From: Cercis canadensis
Taxonomy: Eukaryota; Streptophyta; Magnoliopsida; Fabales; Fabaceae
Assembly (NCBI GenBank): GCA_003255065.1
Contig: QAOA01002976.1
Location: 334,411 to 398,410 of the forward strand
Reading direction: 5' to 3'
Length of the DNA stretch: 64,000 nt
A model generated the notes under the pieces. It made no database searches. It was given only the letters and a program-made list of their open reading frames with translations, and was not told the DNA's origin. Shown here piece by piece: positions 45,010 to 56,651 of the stretch. A program made the position numbers and the translations under genes. The number at the start of each line of letters is the position of its first letter. The stretch's first letter is position 1.

Positions 45010-45310
45010 ACTGAATTACTTACACATATTTGGCTTAAAATCTAGATAAAGCAACCCCATACGTCATTTTAAATATTTTAGCCAGATCAAATACCAAAAT
45101 AAAGCTTCAAAGCCCCTCTTCCAACACCATATAGTCTAGAGGGTGATTCTACTTTTTATCATTGACAATGTTACTAAAGCTTTTTAAAATAACCATGAAC
45201 TAACTGAAATTTGTAAGTCCGTTGGTTGAGAAAATGCAGTTATTAACAACAATGACAACAAAAGCATAGATAATGCAATACGATATTATTTTCATTAACA
45301 TAACCACTAC
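45010..45310. other. Interval between hAT-like element and minus-strand exons
   Basis: About 300 bp of AT-rich sequence starting with the hAT right TSD. Presumably it is intron of the minus-strand gene fragment; no other feature was seen. Confidence 0.35.
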
Positions 45311-46199
45311 CTTGCTGCTTTGAAAATTGAACATGATTCAGATTTGACAGAGGGCACGCTGAGACTGGCGAGATAACTGTTGCACCATGAACCAAGTCCT
45401 TCAATCACAAACAAAAAGATTAAGCTACAGAAAATGATGGTCAAATGTTTTTGGAGGAAAAAAATTATTTTTATTCAATTCGGTTGACAATAAAAGTACA
45501 AAACTTAAGAGACAGCAAACTGTAGCACACTAGCACTGCATTCTGTTTTGATTATTTGTTTTGTTTTTTTGGTTCTTTTTAAAAATATAAAAGAACTTTT
45601 ATCCCTTAAGTCAACTAAGACCCAGCCACTTCCTCACATCTTATCAATACTTATTATTTTATAGTTTAATGGTATTCGTATATTTATTTGAAGTGACTCT
45701 GTGACCTGTCGCGGTTTAGCTAATAAATTCATCTACTTGTTGAATTGATGATGTTGACAGTTTATGTATGCTATACTTCAAAAGTGGGACAACTATTGAT
45801 GATATTCTTACTATCCATTGGTGATTCCTTAAAGCGCCTTTAATCTTCTCTTGGATTAATTGCTTCCAATCTTGGATTAGTTAAATTGAAGAAATTCCCA
45901 AACTGAAAAGAATCACAGTTATGCAGGTAATCTATCTTACATGAGAAACTGGATGGACATAGACACGCTGCCCTGAACGTCCAACCATAACCTGCACACA
46001 AAGGGACAATATCATGTTGATAGCCAAATTTTCAGCCAACCAGTATAGACCTTCTTGAGCCAATTATTAGAAATTATAAACAGAAAATCCCTACTTGGAT
46101 GGCACATAAAAACCTTTTTCTACTTACAGCAGGAGAGCTTGTATACAAATCAGCAGGTTCTGCCAGAACAGGATTATAACATCCAGCATATCTTAGAGT
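45311..46199 (-). pseudogene. Three consecutive exons of an unidentified plant gene
   Basis: On the minus strand three open exons with proper borders are visible. Exon A is 46199-46128 (acceptor gacgcag, donor GCT|GTAAGT; 'TLRYAGCYNPVLAEPADLYT…SSPA'). Exon B is 45991-45941 (acceptor gtgcag, donor CAT|GTAAGA; 'VMVGRSGQRVYVHPVSH'). Exon C is 45398-45311 (acceptor attgaag, donor CAAG|GTAGTG; 'DLVHGATVISPVSACPLSNL'). A-B and B-C join in phase 0 with no stop, giving about 70 continuous codons. The protein family was not recognised. Downstream exons would fall in the hAT element, so the gene is interrupted; upstream exons were not found. Confidence 0.55.
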
Positions 46200-46432
46200 C
46201 TGCGTCCTATGTGCAAGTTGTCCAACAATCAGTCACATAAGAAGTGGGAAAACTAGCAAGCATAAGTACCTAAGAAACATATGTTTTGGACTCTACACTG
46301 CATTTATGAAACTGAACATGAAAGCTTCAAGGCCTATTATTTGGTAATGGTGGCTAGGCCTCCCTTTTGGCCTGAATGGTTGCTAATTGCAGTTAATGGT
46401 GGTTGCCAGTCTATTGCTAAGTTTGTTAGCCG
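46200..46432. other. Interval between minus-strand exons and PPR pseudogene
   Basis: A short region between two divergently oriented gene remnants. The frame 46281-46544 crosses it but only its end overlaps the PPR N-terminal region. No promoter motif could be fixed. Confidence 0.3.
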
Positions 46433-48227
46433 TTCTTCAGCCACCTCAAGTTCGCGAGAATTTCTGCTGGGATTACAGAATGATATCACCATTCAAGTAT
46501 GGCTGATACAATCCTGGTCCAAGCTCGAGACCTGGCTAAACTGAGCATGGAAATATAAAATTCTATGGCTGGGGATCGATTAGATGATACATGGAAGTTA
46601 TTTGAGCAGCATATGCACATGGAGGGATTTCCTAGAAAATCTGTTATCAAGAAGCTTCTAACTAGTTTTGTGGAAACCGTTGATGTGCAGTGGCTAGAAA
46701 AAGCTTATGGGTTGGTAGAACAGTGTTTCAAGGAAGGTAAACAGAATTTGTTAGAGAAGGAGGTGCTTATTTATCTTAGCTTTGGACTTGCCAAAGCTGG
46801 ACTAACAGTTCCTGCATCAACTATTTTAAGAAAGTTGGTAGATATGGGGCAATTCCCCCCAGTCACTGCTTGGGCTGCAGTTTTGGCCCACATGTCACAA
46901 ACAGTAGATAGAGCTTACCTTGCTGCTGAGTTGGTTCTTGAGATTGGTTATTTGTTTCAAAATAATAGAGTGGATCCATGTTAAAAGAGCAATGCACCTT
47001 TGATAGCAGTGAAGCCTAATACTACTGTTTTTAGCATTGCCTTGGCTGGGGTGTCTCTCTCCTTTGAGACAACCAGGAAAGCAGAGCAGCTTCTTGATAT
47101 GATGCCTAAAATTGGTGTCAAAGCTGATGCAAACTTATTGATAATAATAGCACATATATACGATAGGAACGGGCGAAGAGAGGAGCTTAAAATTCTGCAA
47201 AGGCACAGAGGAAGCTCCAAATCTTACTGATATTCAGCTTTGACAGTTCTATAACTGTTTGCTCACATGCCATTTGAAATTTGAGGATCTAGATTCTGCA
47301 TCAGAGATGGTTTTGGAAATGCGTAGGAAAGCAAAGGAAGAAAAAAATTCTCTTGCAGTTGCCAGATTTATGACTAATATGGCTGAAACTGGTAAAGAAT
47401 ATTCTCCTGGACTGGCTTCTATGCAAAATTTGGGCAAGAATAAGGATTTAGATTGTTTAGAGAATGGCTAACAAATAAGAAACTCTATCTTATCTTTTGA
47501 AGAGTTCTGTAGAGATCAAAATTTCTTAGAACTTGAATTAGAGGCAAAGGCTGTTCTTGGTTCTTTGTTGGCTAAGTTGCAAGTGCAGGTTGACTTGATT
47601 ACAACCGAGCATGGTATACTGCAACCAACTGAAAGAATTTATGTGAAACTAGTTAAAAGCTTTTCTAGAAGCCGGCAAGACCAAGGATTTGGCAGAGTTT
47701 CTTATAAATTCAGAAAGGGAAGATTCCCCACTTTCCAACGACAATTCAACCTTAGTTCATGTCATTAATTCATGCATTTTTCGCTCGGATGGTCGGATGA
47801 GGAACATGACCTTCTTGATGAGATGCATCTAGCTGGAGTTAAAACTGGTTCATATGTATATGCCTCTCTTTTAAAAGCATATTGTCAACCAAATAAACCT
47901 GCAGACGCTACATCACTTCTAAGAGATGCTAGGAAGGCTGGTATACAGCTTGACTCGAGCTCTTACCAGGCGATGATCCAGTCCAGGGTGCGTCAGGAAG
48001 ATACACAGGGAGCACTCCATCTATTCAAAGAGATGAAAGAGGCCAAAATTCCAAGTGTTAGTCGAAAATATTCTGATGTTCTGACTGAAACTTTTCCTGT
48101 GAAAGATGATGTTGGGTTGATGTCAAAGCTATTGCAGGAAATCAAGGGCAGAGAATAGATTTTGGAGTTTATGACTAGAATAACATAATCCATTTGAGAC
48201 TGATGCAAGATGCTGAAAAGGCTCTAA
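46433..48227 (+). pseudogene. PPR protein pseudogene, 5' part (resembles At1g03100 group)
   Basis: From about 46433 the sequence reads 'SSATSSSREFLLGLQND', a likely organelle-targeting region. After a frame change come 'DTILVQARDLAKLSMEI' and a TAA where Gln is expected (about 46551), then the open frame 46565-46984 ('RLDDTWKLFEQHMHMEGFPR', 'GKQNLLEKEVLIYLSFGLAK'). Later frames carry 'KAEQLLDMMPKIGVKADANL', 'FEDLDSASEMVLEMRRKAKE', and at 47772-48158 PPR-like repeats ('YVYASLLKAYCQPNKPADAT', 'YQAMIQSRVRQEDTQGALHL'). At least five frame breaks exist. A Copia element is inserted at 48228. Resemblance to the Arabidopsis At1g03100-type mitochondrial PPR is from memory. Confidence 0.75.
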
Positions 48228-48493
48228 TGCGAATTTGAGAAGAAAATGAATTGATTGTTATTGATGATAAAGGAAACAACTGATAGTTCATCCTTATATA
48301 GAGTGGATGAGAAGGAAGTCAGTTACAAGTTTGTTACGCACGTGGCATGATGCAAGTTGTTATACACAGTTGTATGCCAGGTCATACTATGCACAACTAT
48401 ATGACAGATAGCTATATGATTGGTAATACCGTAGTTACTAAACTAACTTTCTGTAACTAACTCTAATTAATATCTTCATAACCTACTTCAACA
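48228..48493 (-). repeat. 3' LTR of the minus-strand Copia element
   Basis: The plus strand reads TGCGAATTTGAGAAG … CTACTTCAACA (266 bp). In sense orientation it starts TGTTGAAGTAGG and ends TTCGCA. It directly follows PPR coding sequence ending '…MQDAEKAL'. Confidence 0.88.
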
Positions 48494-48633
48494 GCCCCCT
48501 TAAGCTGGAACATACAAGCTTTGTAAGTTCAACTTAGATATCAGTTCTTCAAACTTAGGTGCTGAGAGGGCTTTAGTAAAGTAGTCTCCAAGTTGTTGTG
48601 TGGTGTGCACAGGCAAGACTTTGATGACACCAG

Positions 48634-51600
48634 TGTAGACACCGTATTTTGTCCGGGTCATTTGATAGTTAAAAATATATTTAAGAAAATTGGAGATAAA
48701 TTTAAATTTTTAATTAATGTTTTTATTTGTTTGGGCTTTTACATTAAAAAGAAAACCTAAGTCTAATCCATTGTCTCACTAAGCCCATTTTTATTTAAGC
48801 CCACTTGGTTCATTATTGTTATTTTCCTTAATTATATAAATANATACTTGTAAATTTACTTTTAGCATCATTGGATCTAAAGTAACCAATAGGAGAGCAA
48901 GGAATGGATTTCCTTCTCTCCTCATTGGTCCAACCTTTAATTTATTTATTTTTATTTTAAGTAAATGATTAAATAACTAAATAAAGAAAAGCAAATAAAA
49001 ACAAGAAATAGGAGAGGGACAGTTACCATTTGGGGCAAAAAAGGGAGGGGAAGGATGAGAATGACATTCAGAAAGAGGGGAAGGAAGAAATAGAAAGGGA
49101 GGCAGTGAGTGAGGGAAAGAGAACTATAATCTATTGAGACCCTTTGGTCTCCTTCTTGGGATTACTCTCCGAATTCTCTTTTGCTCTGTTTTCTTCTCAC
49201 CAAAGAAGCTGAAGCTTTGTGGAAACAAGGACCCAAAGGACAGCAGACCCATCATCCAAAGCATATTGTGGTGGTATGATTAGAATATAGAATAGCATGA
49301 ATTTCAATCGTTTAAGCTTGAACTGGTGTGATTCTTTGCTGTTTTTACTGTTCTGATATGTTTATGGCTTAAATGAGAAATATTCTTATGTAAAAATGTG
49401 CTTGGATTAGTTATATAATCTGAAAATTTTAATTGCACTTTGGATCTTGTAGGGTGATCTCTACATGTTCCCAAATGGATGCTTGGGATCATTCTTTGAT
49501 TTATCTATGTCAATTTCTGAATGTGGAATAAGAATTTTGAAATGGCTGCAAATGGGCTTGTTAATTTAAATTAATATTTAGGTGGGCATTCACGAAATTG
49601 TTAAATAATTTGTAGATATGAGTTTCTTTGTTGGTTTCTAATTTGAAATGATGTTTGTGCAAGTGGTCTTGATGGTCCTTTTCTTGGCATACTTTGTATG
49701 TCCTGGATTATGATATTTGTGGACAGCATTTGAGAAAATATCATGGGTGGTGTGCTGTCCTCCTAAAGAATATCCTTCATTGATGATTAATTTCTTGGTT
49801 GTTTTAAGTATACTTTAAGGATGGTGTTAATTGTAATTTTTGTGCCATCTTGGGAGATATTCTGCATGAGTTTTTTCTGCTATTATGGACATGTTTAGTG
49901 TTTGCCTACATTTTTTTTTTCTCATGTATACTGCTGTTGTTTAGGTGCATTTTACTATTGCCATTCTGGTGCATTTTGCTGCTGCTGTTCTAGTTGGTGT
50001 GATCTAAACTTTTACTTGGTGATGCTAACCTTCTCGGTTTGATTTTAATGTCGACCTTGAGCCTTCGAGATGGTCGTAATCTGGTTGTTTAGCTTTTGGG
50101 ATTGTAAATAGCATAAAATTGCTTTTTATCGTATATGGAAAGGTTTTGATTTGATTTGCTACTTTTGATTGTTTCTATTTCACTCATTTATGTTGCTTTT
50201 GTGAGGCTGTCTAGCAGAGAATCTAGTTTGATTCCTTAAATATTTACTTGTGGAATTTGAGTTCATGTCTTGAGGCTTATCTTATTTTTGTGACATTGTG
50301 CTCCATTTTTTTTGTGATTTGATGATTTGTGATATTTCTGAGTCTAAATAGTTTCTATCTTGCATATTGAGTATTGATCCCATACTGTTTTAGTATCATG
50401 CTGGCTCATTCTGTTTTGTCATGAAAAGAATGTTTGGACGTTTTTTTTACTGTTGTCAGTTTTCTACTGGCAATGCTCAGTGTTTTAATTGTTTTTGGAG
50501 CTACAAAGATCGGAATTAAGTGAGGTTGGTCTCACTAGAACCGTAAGATGTGCGGCTTCAATGTGTGCAATTTTTAGATTTTTTTTAATGTGTATTTTAC
50601 TGCCAGTTTGAGTTTGAACATAGTTGTTTAATGTTACACTGACACTGATGTCCTATCCCTGGCAGTGTTCGGTGTTTCATTTTTTTTTTGAAGTTGTACA
50701 GCTCCATTTTATGTGGTTCTTATCTCATTAGAACTGTAAGATGTGTAGCTTCAATGTGTGAAATTTTTAGATTTTTTGAATGTGTAGTTTACTGCCAGTT
50801 CGAGTTTGAACATAGTTGTTTAATGTTACACTGACACTGAGGCCCTATCCTTGGCAGTGTTCGGTATTTCATTTTTTTTTTTAAGTTGTACAGCTCCATT
50901 TTATGTGGTTCTTATCTCATTAGAACTGTAAGATGTGTGGCTTCAATGTGTGAAATTTTTAGATTTTTAGCATGTCTAGTTTACTACCGGTTCGAGTTTG
51001 AATTTAGCTACTCAAGGTTGCACTGACATTGATGTCTTATCTCTGGCAATGTTCAGTCTTTCATTTTTTTTTTTTTGAAGTTGTACAAATCCAAATTAAG
51101 TAATGTTGATTTTATTAAAGCCGTAGGACATGTGGCTTTCAATGTATATAATTTTTAGAATTTTTGTATGTCTATTTCACTCTAAGTGTTGGCTCTAGTT
51201 TACTCTCAGTTTTGTCTCTTAAGAACCATAAGTCTTTTAGTCTTGCTTACTTTATGTTTTGTATATATGAGCATTTTCGGACATAATTCATGGTAATTAT
51301 GAGTACAAGCAAATTGGAAGACCCAACCGGAATATATCCAGATGCAAGCGTGGAGCAAGAATGTTGTTTTATTTATCTCTTTTTATTTTTATTTTTTGAT
51401 GTAATTTAAAATTTCTCAATACTTAGAGTTTGAGACAAGTTTTGTAATATTTAAAATCATGCATTTGCATTGCATGTAAAAATATACCTATGCCGCGTAG
51501 TATCTGCATGCCCCTTCACTTATCATGGGAGGATAGGGCAAGTCAGTCCTATATGGGATGTCTTTCTCTATCCGATCTAGGTGAAGGTAGCGCCACCCTG

Positions 51601-52024
51601 GACGGTCGCTTCATGCGATGAAGGGGTGGAAGGATTTAGGTCTCGGTAGATAATTCATGCATTGCACGTTTAAATTTTGAGTTTTTATTTTTGTCAAATA
51701 TTCTTGTAATCAATTTATTATTCTGGGGTAAATAAAATATACATTTTTTGGCCATATTCTATTCACACAACTAATTTAGGGTAATCGTCTTTAGACGGAT
51801 GCTGTGGGGTGCCTAACACCTTCCCCACGCATAAACAGATTCCCGAACTCTCTCTGGTTCGTAGACAGATGTTTTTTTTTAATTTAATAAATAAAAAAAG
51901 GTTTTCTAATTGTTCTTTATTTTCTTAATACAATTGGTGGCGACTCCAGAGTTTTCATTTCGAAAACTAAATCTCTTTTTATTTCGTCATCCGCGTCGTA
52001 GCGACCTTCAAGTACGTTGTGACA
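48634..52024 (+). repeat. 3.4-kb Ogre/Tat-type solo LTR with TSD ACCAG
   Basis: Starts TGTAGACACCGTATTTTGTC and ends AGTACGTTGTGACA, flanked by perfect ACCAG at 48629-48633 and 52025-52029. Near its 3' end are 'gtggggtgcctaacacc', 'ttccccacgc' and 'ttggtggcgactcc', the conserved tail found in very long Tat/Ogre LTRs. It interrupts the Copia RNase H right after 'VVRENIQAG'. It contains a single n at 48843 (no duplication), several T-rich tracts and a 192-bp tandem array. The small ORFs inside have no family features. Confidence 0.82.
50471..51238 (+). repeat. 192-bp tandem repeat, four copies
   Basis: Units start at 50471, 50663, 50855 and 51047 with the anchor 'ca(g/a)tgttc…tttcattttttt', exactly 192 bp apart. 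Each contains 'gtaagatgtg(c/t)ggcttcaatg', 'gaaatttttagattttt', 'tttactgccagtt' and 'gttacactgacactgatg'. The middle two copies are the most alike; the first and last are more diverged. It sits within the Ogre-type LTR. Confidence 0.85.
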
Positions 52025-52726
52025 ACCAGCTTGAATATTTTCTCGAACCACATGACAATCTATCTGAATGTGTTTGGTTCGTTCATGGAAGACTAGATTA
52101 TGGCTTAGATATATGGCTGACTTGTTATCACAGAAGAGGAGGGCTTGTGAGAAAGGAACTTGGAGATCTTGCAACAGATATTGCAGCCACACTAGCTCAC
52201 AAGTAGCAGCAGCTAAGGTTCGATATTCAGCCTATGTGTTGGACCTAGAAACTGTGGATTGCTTCTTGGCTTTCCATCCAATTAGAGCCTCTCCAAGGAA
52301 TACACAGAACCCTGTGGTACTCCTTCTTGTCTCTGAGCAGGATGCCCAGTCAGAATCCAAGAAGCACTTGAGTTGAAGTGAAGAATTGGAGGGGAAAAAT
52401 AATCCTCTTCCCGGATCATGCTTCAAGTACCTCAAAACCCTGTATGCATGTTTAAGATGGACAGTAGTTGGTTTGTCCACATATTGTGATAGTTGTTGAA
52501 CTGCAAAAGCCAAGTCTGGCCTAGTGTTGGTCAAGTAAAGCAATCTTCCAACCAGTCTTCTGTAAATTGAAATGTCTGTCAACAAGGTCCCATCAGCGGA
52601 GTTCAAGGTGGCACCTTTTGCAAGATGTGTCTTGGCTGGTTTGCTTCCTAGAAAACCAGAATCAACAAAGACTTTTGGTGCATATTTTCGCTGACATAAG
52701 TTTATTCCTTCTACAGTTCTATGCAC
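52025..52726 (-). pseudogene. Copia RNase H
   Basis: The minus-strand frame 52232-52726 carries 'YRRLVGRLLYLTNTRPDLAF', 'LKCFLDSDWASCSETRRSTT' (Asp) and 'ALIGWKAKKQSTVSRSNT' with a stop. The next frame gives 'LLFCDNKSAIYLSHNLVFHE' and 'RTKHIQIDCHVVRENIQAG', ending at the inserted LTR. The remaining end, 'VIKVLPVHTTQQLGDYFTKA', lies at 48628-48500 beyond the insertion. Confidence 0.87.
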
Positions 52727-53468
52727 TTCTAGGCCAAGAAAAAAATTTCAGTTCACCCAGGTCCTTTATCCTAAATTCTTGATCTAGAAAGTGTTTGATC
52801 TAGTTTATTTCCTACATGTTGTCCCCTGTCATGATCACATCATCAACATATATAAGCAAGGCAGTGAATGATTGATCAGTTTTCTTCACAAATAAAGAAG
52901 GATCTGAGGCAGCAAGGTGAAAGTTCTTTGAAATCAAAGTAGTAGAAAGTTTATGATGCCATTGTCTGCTTGCATGCTTGAGGCCATAAAGAGATTTATG
53001 TAGTTTGCAAACAAGTGTAGGATCATTAGTGGTCATCCCTGGTGGTACAGTCATGTAAACTTCCTCATTTAAGTCTCCATGTAAGAAGGCATTGTTCACA
53101 TCTAACTGCTGCATTTCCTAGCCTTTGACAGCAACTAATGCTAAAAGAGTTCTAACAATGGTTTATTTTGCAACAAGTGAGAATGTTTCTAAGTAATCCA
53201 CTCCTTCTTGTTGTGTGTAACCTTTAGCGACAAGTCTTGCCTTATATCTTTCTATAGTGTCATCAGCCTTATGTTTAATTTTGTATACCCATTTTCACCC
53301 TACAGGTTTCTTCCCGGAAGGTAGAGGTGTGAGCACCCAAGTGTGGTTGAGTTCTAATGCTTTCACTTCTTCCTCCATTGCTTTCTGCCAGTGTGAGTTA
53401 GCTGCAGCTTCTATGAAGGTCTTTGGCTCACTAACAGTTGTAATATTCATGGCAAATGCCTTGTGTTG
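52727..53468 (-). pseudogene. Copia reverse transcriptase
   Basis: The minus strand at 52812-53114 shows 'QQLDVNNAFLHGDLNEEVYM', 'KLHKSLYGLKHASRQWHHKL' and the catalytic 'LLIYVDDVIMTGDNM', followed by a stop. Upstream (53115-53460) are further RT blocks (region of '[14 protein letters not shown]'-like residues) with stops. The catalytic Asp pair is intact but the frame is not. Confidence 0.86.
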
Positions 53469-54545
53469 CTAAGGCAGATGGTTATAGGATAAAACATGAG
53501 AAAAGGGATGTTTGACTGTTGATACTCCAGGAAGGCAGTTACTTCTGGTATGGTAGTCTTGGAGATATTTGGGGGCTTTTGTTCTCCTTCGATGTCTTGT
53601 ATTACTGGTGAGATAATTAGAAGGAGGCTGACTGAATTCACTTGGTTGTTGAGTGGTGCTTGCTTGTTGGATGTAAGGTAATGGTGCTGAATTGAACTCA
53701 GTTGAGGATGCAATTTCTTCTAGCTGCCACTGATCAGGAGTAGTTGTCTCAGAAATTGTTGCTTGTGATGGATCTTTACTGAGGAAGGGAAACGATGCCT
53801 CATGGAAAATGACATCTCTAGATACTGTCAATTTCATGGATTGAATATCCAAGGCTCTAAAACCCTTGACACCATGTACATATCCCACGAAAACACATTT
53901 GGAAGCTCGTGCATCAAACTTGCTTCTTGGCTGTCCATTGGTGCCTACAAAGCATAGGTAGCCGAAGAGTCTCAGGTTCTGCAACTTAAGAGGGCACTTA
54001 AACAGCTTCTCGAATGGTGTAAGACTGTCAATTACTCTGTTGGGGGTTCTATTTATCATATAGACAGCATGAGCTACTGCAAAGTGCCATAACATGAGAG
54101 GTATGCTTGATTGAAAAAGTAATGCTCTTGTGACATTGAGAATGTGTTAGTGTTTTCTTTCTACAACAGAATTCTGTTGTGGTGTGTAAGGATAGCTAAG
54201 TTGATGTACAATGCCATGTTGGTTATAGAAATCAGTCATTTGAAACTCAGCCCCATTATCAGTTCTTATGGCCTTGATGGTTACATCAAAATGGTTCTGC
54301 AAAAGGGTGACAAATTTCTATAGATAGTTTCGAGCCTCTCCCTTTGTCTTCATTGGATAAGTCCATGTATATCTACTGAAATCATCAACTATTGTAAGGA
54401 AGTATTTGTGCCCATCCATTGATACAACTGAACTAGGCCCCCAAATGTTTACATGCACAAGATCAAAAGAATTAACAGAAATAGAAGAGCTAGTAGGAAA
54501 TGAAGGCCTTCTTTGCTTGGCCAAATGACAAATATCACATTTTTA
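53469..54545 (-). pseudogene. Copia integrase and linker
   Basis: The minus-strand frame 54318-54524 reads 'FDLVHVNIWGPSSVVSMDGH', where the first catalytic Asp of the 'HVD.WGP' motif is Asn (AAC). 'YFLTIVDDFSRYTWTYPMKT' follows. Between frames lies an 'IRTDNGAEF'-type stretch (about 54255-54285). The frame 53469-54095 holds 'MINRTPNRVIDSLTPFEKLF', 'RLFGYLCFVGTNGQPRSKFD' and a Ser/Thr-rich linker. Confidence 0.85.
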
Positions 54546-54555
54546 TTTCTGAATT

Positions 54556-55332
54556 CTAGTTTACAACATCAATTTTCTTTGCTAAAGTCTTGATCTTGTC
54601 ATGATGGGGATGTCCTAGTCTATAATGCCACAAATCAAAATCATGACAATCATGGCTGTTGCTACAACTATTTACAGAACTAAAAGAAGAATCAGTAAGT
54701 GGCTTGTGTTTATCTGTGCTAGAAATACAACTATTGCTCTTTGGTAATTGTCTTCTCTTGACAGTAGGATTGGCTAGTTGATACAACCCCAAATGCTCCT
54801 TAGCAAATCCAATCGTCCTCCAAGAACCAATCTCCTTGATTAAGCAATTATCAGAACACAACAAGAAAGCACACTTTAGATCTTTTGTTACCTTGCTTAC
54901 TGATATGAGATTAAAAGTGAATGTAGGAACATATAAGACTTGGTGCAAGACAAATTTGTCTGAAAAGATAGCAGATCCTATATGTGTGACTTCTGCTGAC
55001 ATATTATTAAGGAGACTCACAAAATAGTTGCTCACAGATACGCATGAATCAAAGAATTCATAGCAGCAAGTAACATGATTACTAGCACCAGAGTCTATTA
55101 TCCATGAATCTTTGTAATTCATATCAGTAGATTGACAAGAAAGTACCATACCAGAGTTGGTCAGGTTGACATAAGTGAGGTCATGAGACTCCTTTGGTTC
55201 TAGAACAGTAAATCTAGAGAATGTTGAATTCAATTTCAAAGCATTGATGGTTGAAGCTGTGGATGTAGAACCTGTGGAGACAGCTTTGTTCTTGAGGAGA
55301 CTCATGATTTGGCTGTACTCATCTTGTGTCAA
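54556..55332 (-). pseudogene. Copia protease and GAG-pre-integrase
   Basis: A 258-codon open frame on the minus strand. The retropepsin motif 'WIIDSGASNHVTCCYEFFDS' lies in the middle, and the pre-integrase box 'LWHYRLGHPHHDKIKTLAKK' is at the C-terminal end. It stops at the boundary with integrase. It is one of the better-preserved frames of this element. Confidence 0.88.
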
Positions 55333-56372
55333 TTGAACTTCTTGATTTTCTGATGCAGGTGGTGCTTCTTCAATTACATCAATATCCTCTTCATTTGTGA
55401 TAAAAGGATCAGTACATTGATTAACTCGATATTGCTACTTAGATTTCTGTTTGTAACCAGGAGGGTAACCATGCTTCTTGTAGCATGCATCAGCAGTGTG
55501 CCCTGTCATGTTGCAGAATGTGCAGTATGGTTTCTTGCTGGAAGCTTGTTGCCTAGCATTATAGGATCTTGCCGCCAGTGCCACAGTTTCTTAATGAGAA
55601 TCAGATTTCATTGTAGGATTTACAAATTGTCTTTCATGCTGCAAGACAAGTGAAAACACCTTGTTGATTGGAGGCAGTGGTTCCATTAACATAATCTAAG
55701 ATTTGACAGTGGCATAGGCCTCATTGAGTCCTCTCAAGAACCTGATTGTTTGGCCCTGAATTTGATAGGTGTATGCTGTGGTGAAACATCTACAACCTCC
55801 TGCTATACACATGCATGGAGGGATTGGTCTCAAATTTGTCAACTCATCCCACAGTATTTTCAGTTTGGTGTAATACTCAATGACAAAAGACACACCCTGG
55901 CTGAGATGAAAAATTTCTTCTTGAAGCTCCATGATTTGAAAAGGATCACCTTGAGAGAATCGATCTTTCAAGTCACTCCACACCTGTTGCGCAAGATCAA
56001 ACCATATAATACTCTTAGCAATTGTGGGGTGCATAGACTTGATCAGCCATGACAGTACCATTGTGTTGCATCTCTCCCAAGCACAGTAGAAGACATCATT
56101 TGGGGCAGGTGGATGGATTGTGCCATCAACAAATTACAATTTGTTCTTTGCTAGCAGAGCCAATTTCATTGACCTTGCCCAGCTATGGTAATTGCCTCCT
56201 TGAAGAATTTCTAGCACCAACATTAATTCCCATGTATGAAGAAGGGGCACAAAAGATCTTCTTCAACTCTAGGAGGAAGGATTGGTGTGGTTGGCGTTGA
56301 CAATCCGCCATGGTTGGCTGCAGAAGCTCTTGGCATAGTTGAATGCGTACAATTACAGAAAGAAAATGTGTT
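55333..56372 (-). pseudogene. Copia Gag with zinc knuckle
   Basis: The minus-strand frame 55696-56061 contains 'VLSWLIKSMHPTIAKSIIWF' and 'QVWSDLKDRFSQGDPFQIME', the Retrotran_gag_2/UBN2-type capsid, plus 'LWDELTNLRPIPPCMCIAGG'. Around 55440-55530 another frame gives the knuckle 'YCTFCNMTGHTADACYKKHG'. The N-terminal part lies at 56183-56372. Frameshifts separate the parts. Confidence 0.83.
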
Positions 56373-56387
56373 GCTCTGATACCATAA

Positions 56388-56651
56388 TGCAAATTTGAGA
56401 AGAAAATGAATTGATTGTTATTGATGATAAAGGAAACAACTGATAGCTCATCCTTATATAGAGTGGATGAGAAGGAAGTCAATTACAAGTTTGTTACACA
56501 CGTGGCATGATGCAAGCTGTTATACACAGCTGTATGCCAGGTCATACTGCACAAATATATGACAGATAGCTATATGACTAGTAATACCGTAGTTACTAAA
56601 CTAACTTCCTGTAACTAACTCTAATTAATATCTTCATAACCTACTTCAACA
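56388..56651 (-). repeat. 5' LTR of the minus-strand Copia element
   Basis: 264 bp, TGCAAATTTGAG … CTACTTCAACA on the plus strand. The adjacent primer-binding site complement at 56373-56384 fixes its role as the 5' LTR. Confidence 0.9.

Larger units (their letters stand above)
48228..56651 (-). mobile_element. Ty1/Copia element inserted in the PPR gene
   Basis: LTRs of 266 bp (48228-48493) and 264 bp (56388-56651) differ at roughly 11 positions by eye. In minus orientation the 5' LTR (right) is followed by the primer-binding site TGGTATCAGAGC (complement at 56373-56384), the initiator-Met type usual for Copia. The polypurine tract 'ttaagggggc' (complement at 48494-48503) precedes the 3' LTR. 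Gag, protease, integrase, RT and RNase H follow in order. A 3391-bp solo LTR lies in the RNase H. The flanks share 'aggctctaa' (48219-48227 and 56656-56664), but four extra bases (GGCC) separate the right copy from the LTR. Confidence 0.9.

Noticed and set aside
48843-48843. Sixth N in the window
   Set aside because: There is no flanking duplication, so it is probably an ordinary ambiguous base in AT-rich sequence.
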